57,737 nt of DNA, taken from contig JBOZIK010000001.1 of NCBI GenBank assembly GCA_051453625.1, positions 40,365,919-40,423,655 of the forward strand, read 5' to 3'. Below are positions 11,370-22,149 of this stretch, one piece after another; within the stretch, counting starts at the first letter, position 1, and every line of letters begins with the position of its first letter. The notes under the pieces were generated by a model, which was not told the origin of the DNA, did not search any database, and saw only the letters and a list, made by a program, of their open reading frames with translations. This stretch comes from Welwitschia mirabilis (Eukaryota > Gnetophyta > Gnetopsida > Welwitschiales). The translations under genes and the position numbers were made by a program.

Positions 11370-12110
11370 CTTCTAAGAAAATTTAGAATGATTCCTTCAC
11401 TTAAGGTTGTATGTGTAGTTGTTCTTTAGGTTTTGCCACTGATGCCTTACCACATTACTTACTCATTAACTATGTTCTAAAATAAGTGGATGGATAGGCA
11501 TTTGACTATTTTATGGATATCAATATCATAAATAAGACATTATGGTTTAGCGACTAAGGATGAAGATAAGGATGAGATGGTTAAAGATTCTACTCTTCAT
11601 GCTAATTCATTTATTCTATATTTAATTGAAAATTTTAAAAACCTTAAATATGCTTCTGGATCTAATAAGGTGGTGAGACCTAGATGATTCTATAGGATTC
11701 TTACAATTTTGGAAGTCTTAACTATGCTTTTGAGATATTCCCAAACTTCATCTAAAGACATGCTTAGAAAGTTTTCTTAAATCATCATCTCAACTAATTG
11801 TCTGTTATTCATGATTAATCCATATTAAAATAAACTTGTTTTCCTTCTTGTCTTAAATCCATGTTTGGAACTTTTTTGTAATAAGTCCTTTGATCTTTCT
11901 ATGGCTTGAGAAAATATTTTATTTTCTTTTATTATTAGTTCATGATTTCCTTTTTCAAGGCATTTGTTTTATAATTAGAAAAATTTTTCGATATGAAAAC
12001 CTTATTTAGATTAACCCAAGTTCTTATGGAAAAGGATTTAAGGGTATATAGAAAATATCTCAATTTCTCTTTTAAGGAAAAAGAAAGCAAGATGAGCCTA
12101 AGGGCATCGT
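11370..12110 (-). pseudogene. gypsy gag (retrotrans_gag), decayed
   Basis: In the minus-strand translation the order is LSFSLKEKLRYFLYTL, SIRTWVNLNKVF, KTNALKKEIMN, AIERSKDLLQKSSKHGF, NNRQLVEMM and then TYNLK.RNHSKFS. This follows the family consensus FPFSLKDKAxxWL, SIxTWxELxxxFL, KTxxLRxxIxxF, WERFKDLLRKCPHHG, TRxLVExM and TYNPGWRNHPNFSW. Stops occur mainly where CAA/CAG/TGG codons would be. It would have formed the capsid. Confidence 0.9.
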
Positions 12111-12119
12111 AAGTGTTCT

Positions 12120-13296
12120 GATATTAAGGGATCATGGATAAGACAGAGTTAAATTTCTTAAGATGAAGCTATGGATCTTTAGATTCTAGACTATGAAAGT
12201 AAGAAAAAAGTTAAATAGTGGAGGATTCAAACTCTAACCTTTGGTTTATGGGTAGCTATACTATGAATTAAGGTATTCCTAGGTATTATGATTAGAGGTA
12301 GTTATAAAGAGTTTGTCTAGCTTAGTTAATGTTAGCTATATCATCTTGTCATTTAGTAGCCTCTTGGGTAAGGTAATAGGTAGTTAATCAGATGATTAGT
12401 TTTTGGTTAAATGTTGCTTTACTAAGTGGGTCATTTAAATCTTATTATTGTTGATTGTTATTGGATCATCTTGGGAAGTAGAGGCTTGTTCCCCTTAGGA
12501 ATTATCATTGTATTTATTTCATCATGTACTTCTTGTATCAGTGAAGTGGTTTACATTATTCAAAGGATTTATAATCAATCTTCTAGAGTCATCACAAATC
12601 CAAGGCATGTAAACATAGCTTCAAAAACATTACAAAAACTTTTTCATAGAGTTTGTAAGTTAAAAAGGGTTTTTATGTTTTAACAAGGTATTTAAAAAAA
12701 TCTTAAAGCAGTTTGTACACAAAAGCTAATAGCATCGATCAGGGTAGGCTATGACACTAGTCAAAACATGAGATATAGTTTTAAAAAAAAAATCAGGTCT
12801 ACAATTGCCTCATAAAATATTTTGTGTATTAGTCTCATAGAAAGACTAAACTAAAATGAAAAATTGGAGAATTTTTATGACCTAATTCTCAATAAGATCA
12901 TAAAAAGTTTTAGATTTTTAATGTAGTGAATTCATAGAATAGAGAATTAGCAAAACATAGAAAATAACAAGAAAACATAATTGTAAGTTAAAATTTTAAT
13001 TTTTAAGTTTTTCTCTTTAAGTAACCTACAAAAACATACTATTAAACCTACACACAAAACTAGTTAAAATAAAGAAAGCTAAAGAAAACTAAAAATTAGA
13101 CTAATTTGGTATTACTAGAATTACCAGTACTAAACACTAGAAGACAAACTAAAGAAAGAAAGACAAGACTAGTTCAAGTATTACTAGAGTGAAGCAGTAC
13201 CCATTACTAAGGTTACAAGAAAAAAAAGAACAACTATAAAACTTGCAATGGGGAAAGAAAAACTTAGTGCTCTTTTAGGCAGCTACTTTCTCGTTA
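12120..13296 (-). other. leader and gag N-terminal region of element B
   Basis: AT-rich DNA between the primer site and recognisable gag. At 13095-13215 it contains repeated ACTAG/TAATACTAG-type text that reads on the minus strand as tGGGTACTG...CTAGTAAT, similar to the leader repeats of element C. The short plus-strand reading frame at 12426-12683 shows no family signature. Confidence 0.5.
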
Positions 13297-13314
13297 TTCC
13301 TAGCAATAGTGCTA
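13297..13314 (-). other. primer-binding site of element B (tRNA-Asp type)
   Basis: The minus strand reads TAGCACTATTGCTAGGAA. It differs from the tRNA-Asp complement TGGCGCCGTTGCCGGGGA at seven places, all C-to-T or G-to-A. It directly follows the LTR end. Confidence 0.75.
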
Positions 13315-13315
13315 G

Positions 13316-14671
13316 AATTTAATCATGATTTACAATGGACTAGATTTGACTAAGTTTACACTTAGTATCATTATTTTTATAAGTATAACTAGGAAAGGTT
13401 TTTTAAAAGTTTCATATTAACTTTTACTTAATGTGAGTTACAAAATTTAAGAAAAGAAAAAATAAAGTTAATAATTTTTTGTTTGAATTTTTTTTCAAAA
13501 ATACAAGAAGCAAGCAAGCTTTAAGTTTTACTTAATTGATGCTTCTAAAATTCCTCACTCAGTCATATGTTGGTTAATCCTAAAGCAAACTTTATACCAT
13601 CAAGTATGAGGGATCACGTTATGGTGACATAATCTCACTCATTATTTGAGTATTAAAGAATTTGATTATCATTAATTTGTCATATCGTTATAATAAAAAT
13701 GAATAGTATAAACTAATTGTGTATAAGATACATTAAATTACTAAGATTATAAACTAATTAACTTAATTGAATTCACTTGTTTGATTTAAATAAAACTTGA
13801 TAATGTATTGCTACTTAAGCATTTCTAGCATAAACTAAATTGAGACTAGTGATCAAAAGAAATAACTCCTTAATATTAAATCAAAAAAGAAATCACATTA
13901 CATCAAAGATGAAAAAAAAAGGAAGGACTTCTCAAAATCCTTAAAAGTAAGCTTACTCCCCAAAGAAGTGCTCAAAAGGCCATTGCAACTTGATGCTCCA
14001 AGGTTCTATCTTTGCCAAAATGAAGGATATTAAACTAAGGGCTTAAGGCTCTTTTGTACATAAAGATGGGATAGGAGGTGGTTATAAACCCTTGGCTTGT
14101 AGTGTTAGATGAACGTTTACATAATGATGGCATTACGTAGGATGATTTATCATCTTTTCCATTTGGTAGAGATTCTCATAATGTGTTCAACATTTAGCTC
14201 CTAGATGCTGCTACTATTATAACCACTGTCATCACCATGTGTTTCCACTATCATCCTATACAACATTGCCATATGTTTTGTGATGTGTCATCATCACCAC
14301 CACCACATGTCATCGAGAATGTAAGTTACTTTTAATGTGAAACTTAATCAAGCTTATAACCAAATTTGATTTAATTCTTCATAATAAGTTAGGAACTTGA
14401 GATTTTCACTTTGTTACATGGAAAGACTAGTGGTGCTACTAGACCTAAACATTGATACCGATGTTTTGTCTTCAATGATCTTTAGTTTTAAACATGTCCT
14501 TCAATTTCACATAACTAGCCTAGAAATGTCATGAATAAATGATAAGTCTAAAATTATAGTAGCAAAGTAATATAAGACATGTTTTTATGGTAAATTGATT
14601 ATTTTAATGTCTTTCATAAATATAAATTAGTTAAATAAGTTGATTACAATGTCAATTTTTACATGTTAACA
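13316..14671 (-). repeat. 5' LTR of element B
   Basis: It begins on the minus strand with TGTTAACATGTAAAAATTGA and ends just before the primer site. Parts align by eye with the LTR at 7438-8599, with the LTR at 38687 (for example the CATCTAGGAGCTAA and ACAAGCCAAGGG-type stretches) and more distantly with the LTRs of element C. The sequence where the LTR at 38687 has TATAAAAGGGCC is degraded here. Confidence 0.75.
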
Positions 14672-14699
14672 ACATGATTTTCTAATCTTCTAAAATTGA

Positions 14700-15000
14700 A
14701 ATTTTAAATGAAAAGCAATGCACATGCAATGAATGTAATGAATGAAAATGAAATGAAATGAATTGAAATGCAAATAAATAAATGTAATCAAAATATAAGT
14801 ACTAATTAATTAACCAACATATAGCCACTTAGGTTAACCCTCATAATCTATATCAAGTATAAAATAATTTCACTATATTGTAACCACTATACAATAAAAT
14901 AAAGTTAGGAGTATTAAATAAGAAAAATAAAATTCAATTAATCTTTATTTCATTAATCAAATTATCTTACATCCACTTATAAGGAAAAGTTCCTCAATGC
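14700..15000. other. AT-rich spacer with AATG-type low-complexity run
   Basis: Around 14715-14790 there is a degenerate (AATG)n/(GAAAT)n tract. No gene is visible. Confidence 0.7.
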
Positions 15001-15271
15001 AGGAATCACATCTCAAAACCAACGATACCTTTCTTACAAGCTAATATGGATCAAAAGAATCAAAAGATACTAAAACATAAAACATACAAGAAATAAAAAA
15101 TTGAAAGTAATGAATCAAAAGATACTAAAACATAAACTACAAGTTTAGATGCACGTAGGATTTATAGTGGTTCGGGAACTCCCCTACTCCACTCTCGATA
15201 ATCAGCTTCTCCCAAGCTTGATCTCAGATCTCTGTTACTCCACAAGTTTTGCCAAACTCACCTATTAACCC

Positions 15272-15377
15272 TTACAAATGGACTTTTACAAGCTAAGTCT
15301 CAACCTTAACAATGAAATTTTGCAAGATAAGTCTCAACCTTTAACAATGGACTTTTACAGACTAAGTCTCAACCTTT
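15272..15377. repeat. three tandem 35-bp repeats in LTR-2
   Basis: Three consecutive copies of a unit containing AACAATGGACTTTTACAA then CTAAGTCTCAACCTTT, with small changes. They lie in the half of the LTR away from the U3 start. Confidence 0.85.
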
Positions 15378-15806
15378 GAAAACAAATAGAAGTGATGCAA
15401 TAAAGCCTTGGTAGCTTGCATATCACTTGTTCAATATGAATACAATAAATGGAGCTCTTCTCCAAATGAATACAATGAAAACATCCTTAGATCTGATTTT
15501 GAGTGAAGTTTTTTTTTCCAAAAATAGATCTCCTCAATCAGTTATAAATCAATACAAAGATGTTCCAATGAAATACACCACTTAATCTTTCAGATTTACA
15601 ATGAATATGCTAGTTTAGAAAAATGCCAAAAAGGATCTCTAGGTCATCTCTTACCTAGCTATTTATAATGGAGGGTTACTAGGATTTATTACAATTGAAT
15701 TACAACTCCAACAGCTATAAACGGCTAAAAAACGGTAAGGTAATGGCTAGGTAACGGATCCATAACATTTATGAGATTTACTTTTCCATACTGAACCATG
15801 AGAACT

Positions 15807-16055
15807 TGGTCGACCCCATCCTGGGTCCGGTCGACCCCTTTCCTCTCAGTCTGGGACTTGACTGTCAGCTCCTCAATCCGGTCGATCACATGAATAACCG
15901 ATCGACCCCTTTACATTCGGTTTAGGAATACCGGTTCTTAGGATCACAGGTCTGATCGACCCCTTCATAATCCAGTCATCCCCTCTAGGTTTAGTTCATA
16001 TCTTTGTATCTTCTTTAGGTGCGATCGACCCCTTTAGGATTCGGTCGACCCCTAC
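15807..16055. repeat. array of GGTCGACCCC motifs in LTR-2
   Basis: About eight copies of a palindromic GGTCGACC core or its variants (GATCGACCCC, GTCATCCCC), mostly followed by CCC, occur in about 250 bp, some in pairs about 20 bp apart. This is far richer in G+C and CpG than the surroundings. Confidence 0.85.
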
Positions 16056-16267
16056 TAGAGGTAAACATAACTGAGCAGTTTCTTTTGTGTATTTTAATCT
16101 AGATTTTTCACTTATAAAACTCAATCTCATTTGAATAGAATATGTAACACTTTGCACTATACCTGAGACATTAGTTTGACATCAATTGGCAAATATAATA
16201 TAACAGAAAGATGTGAGGATAAAAGATTAAAGCTCAGCTAGTCTAAAAGATACCTTATGATAATAGA

Positions 16268-18217
16268 AGTAATATTGTTAGGGCATAAAATCTCTCAAAA
16301 AGGAATATAAACCAATGAGTAGAAAATCAGTTCTATAAAGGATATATCATCCCAACTAAACTCAAAAGCTTGGACGTTTTTAAGGAATATAGAACATTAT
16401 TAGAGATTCATAGCTAATGTTAGTAAACTTTCTAAATCCCCTTGATAACCTTTTGCAAAATGATGTTGGTTATGGTTGGACTTCTAAAAGTTAAAACACT
16501 TTTTTAAAAGATAATTAAAGAACTTATAATATAAAAACCCACTTAGCTAAAAGAATTTCATAAAATGGCTAATGCATCCATTCATGCTATTAGAGTAGTT
16601 TTAGGCAAAAATGATGATGAGAATAAACAGTATGCTAGTACTGGCAATTAAATTTAGCCTAATAGAATTATATAATAATTTAAAGGGAGTTGTCAGCAAT
16701 AGTAATAACATTAGAAAAATTTAGGCATTACATTTTACAATGTGAATTTAAAGTGCATACTAATCACAATGATATTAGATTCATAATGGAAAAAAAGGAA
16801 CCATATTTAAGGATCATGATATGAATATTACTATTGTAAGAATTTGACTTGAAAATAATTAATAAAAATGAAACTAAAAATGTAGTAATAGACTATCTAT
16901 CAAGATTTATATTTTTGAGATGAAAATGAACAAATCAATGTGGGGAATGAATTCTTTTATGAAAATCTCCTAAAATTTTAGAAAGATTCTTAATATATAA
17001 ATATAGCTAATTCCATAGTTTGTAAGCAATTACTATCATATCTAAGTGACTATGAAAGAAAAAAATTATCAATAGAAATCAAATATTACATATTGCATGA
17101 TAAAATTCTATTTAGAAAGTGTAAGGATGTTATCATCAAAAGATCTTTGGATAAAAATTACAAAAAGAAATTATTAAAAGTCACACAAAAAAGAAGGTGA
17201 AGAACATTATGGTACATGAAGGGTATAAAAATTCTTAATGTGGGATATTATTAGCCGATAGTATTTAAAGATTCATATGTGTATGTGTAAATTTGTGATA
17301 AATGTCAAAAGAAAGCGGCATGCTCTTAAAAGATAAAAAATGTCATAATAATGGATTTAAGAACTAGAGGCATTTAACATATGGGGTATCAATTTCATTA
17401 GTCCCATTAATTCGTCATTACATAAAAAGAAGTGTATATTAGTTTGCATTGATTACCTAACCAAGTGGGCTAAGCTTAAGGCTATATCCCATTTTTATTC
17501 TCAAACCATTATCAATTTCTTTCTTAAAGATATCACCTATAGGTTTGGAACAACTATGACTCTTATTTTGGTAACCCACTTTACTTGTGAATTTTTCAGT
17601 AAACTTCTCTCTAAGAATGGAATTCATCATAAACTTTCTATTTTATAGTATTCTTAATCTAATGGTTAATATAAAGTGACAAATCATGGACTAAATATAA
17701 TATTAACTAAAATTATAAATATCAAGAAAACAACTTAGGCTAAAAAGCTAAATTAAGCTTTATGGACTTATTGGATAACTTAGAAGAACAACATAGGATT
17801 CACACCATGTGAATTAATGTATGGTAGAAAAGCAACTCTACCAATTGAATTCAAAATAGAAATCTTTAAAATAGCTAAAGAATTAAATTATAATTTAGAT
17901 AAGGATAGAAAAGAATGGGTTAAAAATATGAATATTTTAGAAGAAAATAGAAAATAAGCTCTATTAGAAAAGGAATTAATATAGGAAAAAACACAAACCA
18001 TTTCATGATAATAAAATTAAAAAGATAAATTCAAAGTAGGTGATTCAGTAATAGTATATGATCTTAAAAAATTATACCCTAAACAAAATATGAAAAAAAT
18101 TATCTTGGACCTCATAAAATAATAAAAATCATTGGAAATAGATCTATAGAAATTTATGATTTTAAAGAAAAAGTGACACATCAAGTTAATGGACAAAGAA
18201 TTAAAAGCTTATAATGA
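16268..18217 (+). pseudogene. gypsy pol relic F (RT C-terminus, RNase H, integrase)
   Basis: RT end at about 16275-16440: GHKISQKGI, then FLRNIEHY.RFIANVSKLSKS (consensus FLGHAGFYRRFIKDFSKI). RNase H at 16693-16911: AIVITLEKFRHYILQCEF, KVHTNHNDIRFIMEKKEPYL and NVVIDYLSRF. The usual HTDH is HTNH here, so a key Asp is lost by G-to-A. The integrase zinc domain at about 17190-17330 reads GYY.PIVFKDSYVYV and CDKCQK. The integrase tail at 18010-18217 reads KFKVGDSVIVY and VTHQVNGQRIKSL. Stops are frequent. It would have copied and integrated a gypsy element. The upstream half is missing and copia element D begins beyond its 3' region. Confidence 0.92.
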
Positions 18218-18662
18218 CAAAAACTCTTTACTATAATAATTAAGAAATCCTTATAGATTGATGAGGATAATCCCACTCTATATCTTAAAATAAAATAATT
18301 TAGATGAAAATTAAGTCATAACTATTCTTTAAAATTAGTTCTAGTTATTAACTTTTAAGGTTATTAACAATAAAATTTTAATAACTTGAAAGTAACTAAG
18401 GTAATTTGATATGTGTTTGACAAGAGGTTATGCACCTTACTATTGATTAAGACATTGTGAAGCATTCCATCATTAGTTACAAAAAGAAAAAAGGAAAAAA
18501 AATCACAATGTCCTACTATAAGTGCACTGGGGAAGATATTTTTAAGAGGGTTCTTTGAAAATGTAAGATGATAGCTATGAAAACTCTTATGGGGGGGTTA
18601 GTTCATCATGATTTAAATTTGATCTTATAAGTCCTTACTCTTTTAATAGCAATTGCACTCTC
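18218..18662 (+). other. 3' flank of gypsy relic F
   Basis: AT-rich DNA after the integrase C-terminus with a purine/G run (TTATGGGGGGGTTA at 18588-18600) that could be a polypurine tract. The downstream LTR, if present, is cut off by copia D at 18663. Confidence 0.45.
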
Positions 18663-18840
18663 TATTGAGAAATAGAAGCAAGAATCAAGAGCAAATTTTT
18701 TCCAAAATTAAATCTTTATTTCTCTAAAATATTCTCCATTACTTATTATAATGAATAGCTTGCTTTTAAAGGCAAGAAAACAATTAGGGTTTTACTATGG
18801 TTCTTATGCCCCCTAGGTGTATAACCATGGTGTGCTTACA
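18663..18840 (-). repeat. 3' LTR of copia D
   Basis: Shares with 25062-25241 the text ATATTCTCCATTACTTATTA, then CTTGCTTTTAAAGGCAAG and TTAGGGTTTTACT. The terminal TG at the inner plus-strand edge has become TA here. Confidence 0.88.
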
Positions 18841-20179
18841 AACTTTAGTAATTCCCCACTTAATGTGGAAATATGTACTCTTCCAAGAAAAAATCTAAGT
18901 ACCCAAAGAAAAACCTTAAGAATGTAGCCTACAATAAAAACTCTTTAAAGAAGGAGTTGTGTGAGGAAACTACTTTGTTAAAGAAGTAGTCAATTTACTA
19001 TTACACATCCCATACCAAAGATAACTATCATGTGTATTACACATCCCATAATGCTAGCCCAAAATGTGATACACAACCCATAGTACTAGGTCATAATTGT
19101 ACTACATATCTCGTAGTACTAGGATCAAGAGTAACCTTAAACAAAGGTCAAAAGACAAATAAAGCCCATAATGTACAAGAAAAAATGAGTTTAAATTAAC
19201 TTATTATTAATCCAATTTGGGATTGAAATTACTGGAACTTCTCTTCATCAAGTATCTTTATTTGGGTATTATTTATTGGTTCTATAGTTGGATGATGTAG
19301 TAATGTAAGAATATGCTATATAAGTTCCTTAATTTTATGGACTAAATCCCTTGTGCCATTTTATATAAGCATTTACTATTCTTCTTTCATGGTTTAAACC
19401 CATTGATTGTGTACAATGGTTTTTTTTGAAAGAAGTTAGTTTTCCATTAAAGATCAACTAGAGCTTCTTGTTGTTATCATTATCAGATGTATGCGAGCCA
19501 TATCTAGTTCTAGTTTTACCATTCTCATCCTTGCGAACATCTTAGATAGTAGACTATAGTTAAGTACTTCGATGTCATCTCTTAGCAATATTAGCTTCTA
19601 CTATTAGAAAATCTACTGAATACCTACTACAACCATAATTAAATATTATGGAAGCATAAAATTACTCAATTCTATGAGGTGGTAAAGTAGACATACTTAT
19701 AGAAGGAATTAAAGAATTACTGGTGACCATATATCCCCCCTTAATTATAGAACATTGGCTATTCAATATGGTCACTAGGCTAGAGGAAGGATAAAGCTTC
19801 AAAGTACCAAGCTAAGAATTATTATTTAAAGCCTCTATAAAGATGAAATCATGAGAAATAATAATCTTATGGTGCTCTAGGAAATACACTTAATAACCCT
19901 TCTAGTTAGTTTGATATCCCACAAAGATTTTAATACAAGCATGTACTACAAATATTTCACGATGTTCACTTAGAATATGAACATAGCAGTTACAACCAAA
20001 AACATGAAAATGGTTTAGCTTCAACTTATACTCATATCACTTTTTAGTCGAAGATACTCCTTTTCAGTATATCAATCAATATGATTATTGAGATGTACTA
20101 CTTTATTCACTGCTTCATCCTAATGATAGGTCTTATAACCACTAAAATACATCATGGACCACACCATATCCATGATAGG

Positions 20180-20690
20180 GCAATCAAATTGCTTATTAAT
20201 GCCATTCCTTTAGGGGATCTCTAAGGTAGGTCTTCAAATGTTGAATTACTTTAGAAGTGCAGAAGTTCTTAAACTTAGTAGATGTATACTTTCCATTAAT
20301 ATCTTAGTGAAAAATTCTAATCTAACAGTCAACCTACTTTTTCATTTTAGTTTTGAACTTCTTGAAAGTATTCAAACTTTATAATTTGGATTTAATGAAG
20401 TATACCCAAGCCATATAAAGTAAAAAAAATCCGTGGAGAGTGGAAAGTAGTATAGGTCCATATAAATCATTGTAAATAAGTACAAGCTTTTTGTTGACAT
20501 ACCACTTACTTGGTGCAAATTATTATCTCGCTACTTTACCCATAATACATGCTTCACACTGAGGAAAATCGCATGTAATGAATGGAAGGAGTTAGTGGTC
20601 ATTCTCATACATTACATTCATTGTATAAGGAGTAGGATATCCTAGTTGAGCATGCCATAGTGGTGAGGGAGAAATATCATCTTATAAAAT
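20180..20690 (-). pseudogene. copia D GAG-pre-integrase and integrase core, decayed
   Basis: The minus strand reads HARLGYPTPYTMNVMYENDH and CDFPQCEACIMGKVAR (zinc-finger region). It continues with YNDLYGPILLSTLHG, FLLYMAWVYFIKSKL, then FNTFKKFK, GKYTSTKFKNFC and SKVIQH. The copia consensus is HTDLCGPM, FTRMTWVYFLKNKSD, FKKFK, NGGEYTSxEF and GIQH. The HTDL Asp is kept; the second Asp region (TDNGGEY) is damaged. Confidence 0.88.
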
Positions 20691-20781
20691 GGTATAGATG
20701 ATCTCTCACATTCTGACATAACCATAAAGATGAGTGAGTTTTCCATTCATGTGGTCTTTCATAACCAATTACTAATTTCTA

Positions 20782-21246
20782 TTATAAATATCCACTAAGT
20801 ATTTCGTCATAGAAATATAGTGATCTTCTCGTAACAAAGTTGAAGGCAATAGAAGATGTAATCTTAAAGAAGGAACATACAGAACATGTAAAATATTCTA
20901 CAGAGAGTGATCTAAAGTTAAGGGTAATTAAACTATAGCCTTCCATAGGAGCTAATGTTCTATTTGCCAAATAAACATGACTTGATGCTTTGATGAAGTC
21001 ATCAAAATAATCATGCCAATAAGTTATATAATGAATTACATCTATGTAAAGAATCCACGTTTTGTTATGAGGTATGTACTCACTCATATCAATAAAGTCA
21101 AAGTTATTAAAGACTACATTAGATTCAAAATTTTTATCATCATTAAGAAAATTAAATTCTTTAGTAATTGTAGTTGTCTTAGATGTAGAATTTATCTTGT
21201 CCTCAAGGAATCTTACAAAAGTCAGTGGTATGACCTTGTATTCCAC
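20782..21246 (-). pseudogene. copia D protease-region reading frame, catalytic motif lost
   Basis: 154 codons without a stop. The C-terminal two thirds read NKTWILYIDVIHYITYW, then VYLANRTLAPMEGYSLITL and FFKITSSIAFNF. This follows the copia pattern WILDSGASxHMT, VxLANGTxxPIxGxGTI and LLSISKIT. DSGA has become YIDV, so no protease activity is possible. The open frame is probably chance survival. Confidence 0.85.
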
Positions 21247-21289
21247 ATCATAAGCACTAAAACTTATTCTTATTAGGAAAGTAGCATTT

Positions 21290-22142
21290 TAAACTTGCTT
21301 CTTGTTTTACTGAGTCTAATTTGCCTTCTTGTTTTTCTATCTCTATAGAGCCTTATCCTTATTATGATGTGATTCCTTTTGTGGATGGGATTTTCCAGCA
21401 GATTATTTATTTTGAGAAGAAGAACCATGATAATAAGAAACTTTGCGTGTAGCATTAGAGAAAGAACATCTTATAAAACTAAACTAACCTTCAGAGAAAT
21501 GAGATTCTTACTAAACATATTAAAATTCATATTTTTTAATTACTTACTACCATGTAGCAACATAATATAACTACACAAAGAGAATTCTTTCAAACAACAA
21601 TAGATCAAGTTAACATAATAAATGCAAACCTATTTTGTAAATCAATCTCTATTAACTTTGCCTTAATGTCTTGCATTTACATAATAAATTATCTCATATT
21701 TCCTTTTTCATAATAAAAACTATTTGTGCAAGTTATGAGATTAAGGAGCTTCAAATCATTTTTAGAGTGGAATATATTCATCAAGGTATAAAAGTTAATA
21801 TAGCTTATTTTAGTCTGATTAATTAACTTCTTATATTAATAGGTAACATATTTCCACATAATCTTCATTAATTTTTCATTAATATCTTGTTAAGTATCTT
21901 CTTTAGCCCAATCCTAAAAAGGTATATGATCATCTATCAAGAATTCTTTTCATAATCATAAATCTACATGCTTGACATAAAATCCTCAAGCCATACTTCC
22001 CATGACTGATCATCTTAGAGAGTAACTCTAATGTTGGCCATGATCCCAATGGTGAGTATGGGTGTGAAAGACTCTGATAATCATTGAAAATTACTCGTTG
22101 ATGATGATGAACATGCCATGTTGGAAATAGGATAGAAACCAA
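21290..22142 (-). pseudogene. copia D gag remnant
   Basis: The minus strand begins MACSSSSTSNFQ near 22110, followed by a frame with SWEVWLEDFMSSM and later a Lys/Asn-rich tail (SHPQKESHHNKDKAL, KNKKAN) just before the protease region. Position and composition fit a copia gag. Stops are numerous and no clear zinc knuckle remains. Confidence 0.6.
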
Positions 22143-22149
22143 AAGAGAG

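Larger units (their letters stand above)
7438..14671 (-). mobile_element. Ty3/gypsy element B, gag-protease present, pol deleted
   Basis: Minus strand: 5' LTR 13316-14671, primer site 13297-13314, leader, gag (about 12.1-11.4 kb), protease (10.4-10.1 kb), 3' non-coding region with two hairpin modules, polypurine tract, 3' LTR 7438-8599. Total about 7.2 kb. I see no RT, RNase H or integrase between 10.09 and 8.6 kb, where autonomous elements carry pol, so it is deleted. Frames are full of stops. The gag end matching TYNPGWRNHPNFSW points to an Athila/Tat-like gypsy lineage. Confidence 0.8.
15108..16205 (-). repeat. copia-type LTR, possibly solo (LTR-2)
   Basis: The right edge is clear: the minus strand starts TGTTATATTATATTTGCCAA followed by TTGATGTC, a common start of plant copia LTRs. 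The body has TTATAGTGGTTCGG and CCTACTCCACTCTC, shared with the copia-1 LTR. The left edge is uncertain: GAAAG occurs at 15103-15107 and immediately after the right edge (16206-16210), which could be a 5-bp target duplication of a solo LTR, but the left end then starts TA rather than TG. I see no primer site or internal region attached. Confidence 0.65.

Noticed and set aside
12426-12683. Plus-strand frame of 85 codons
   Set aside because: Hydrophobic chance frame antisense to the gypsy gag/leader region; no signature.
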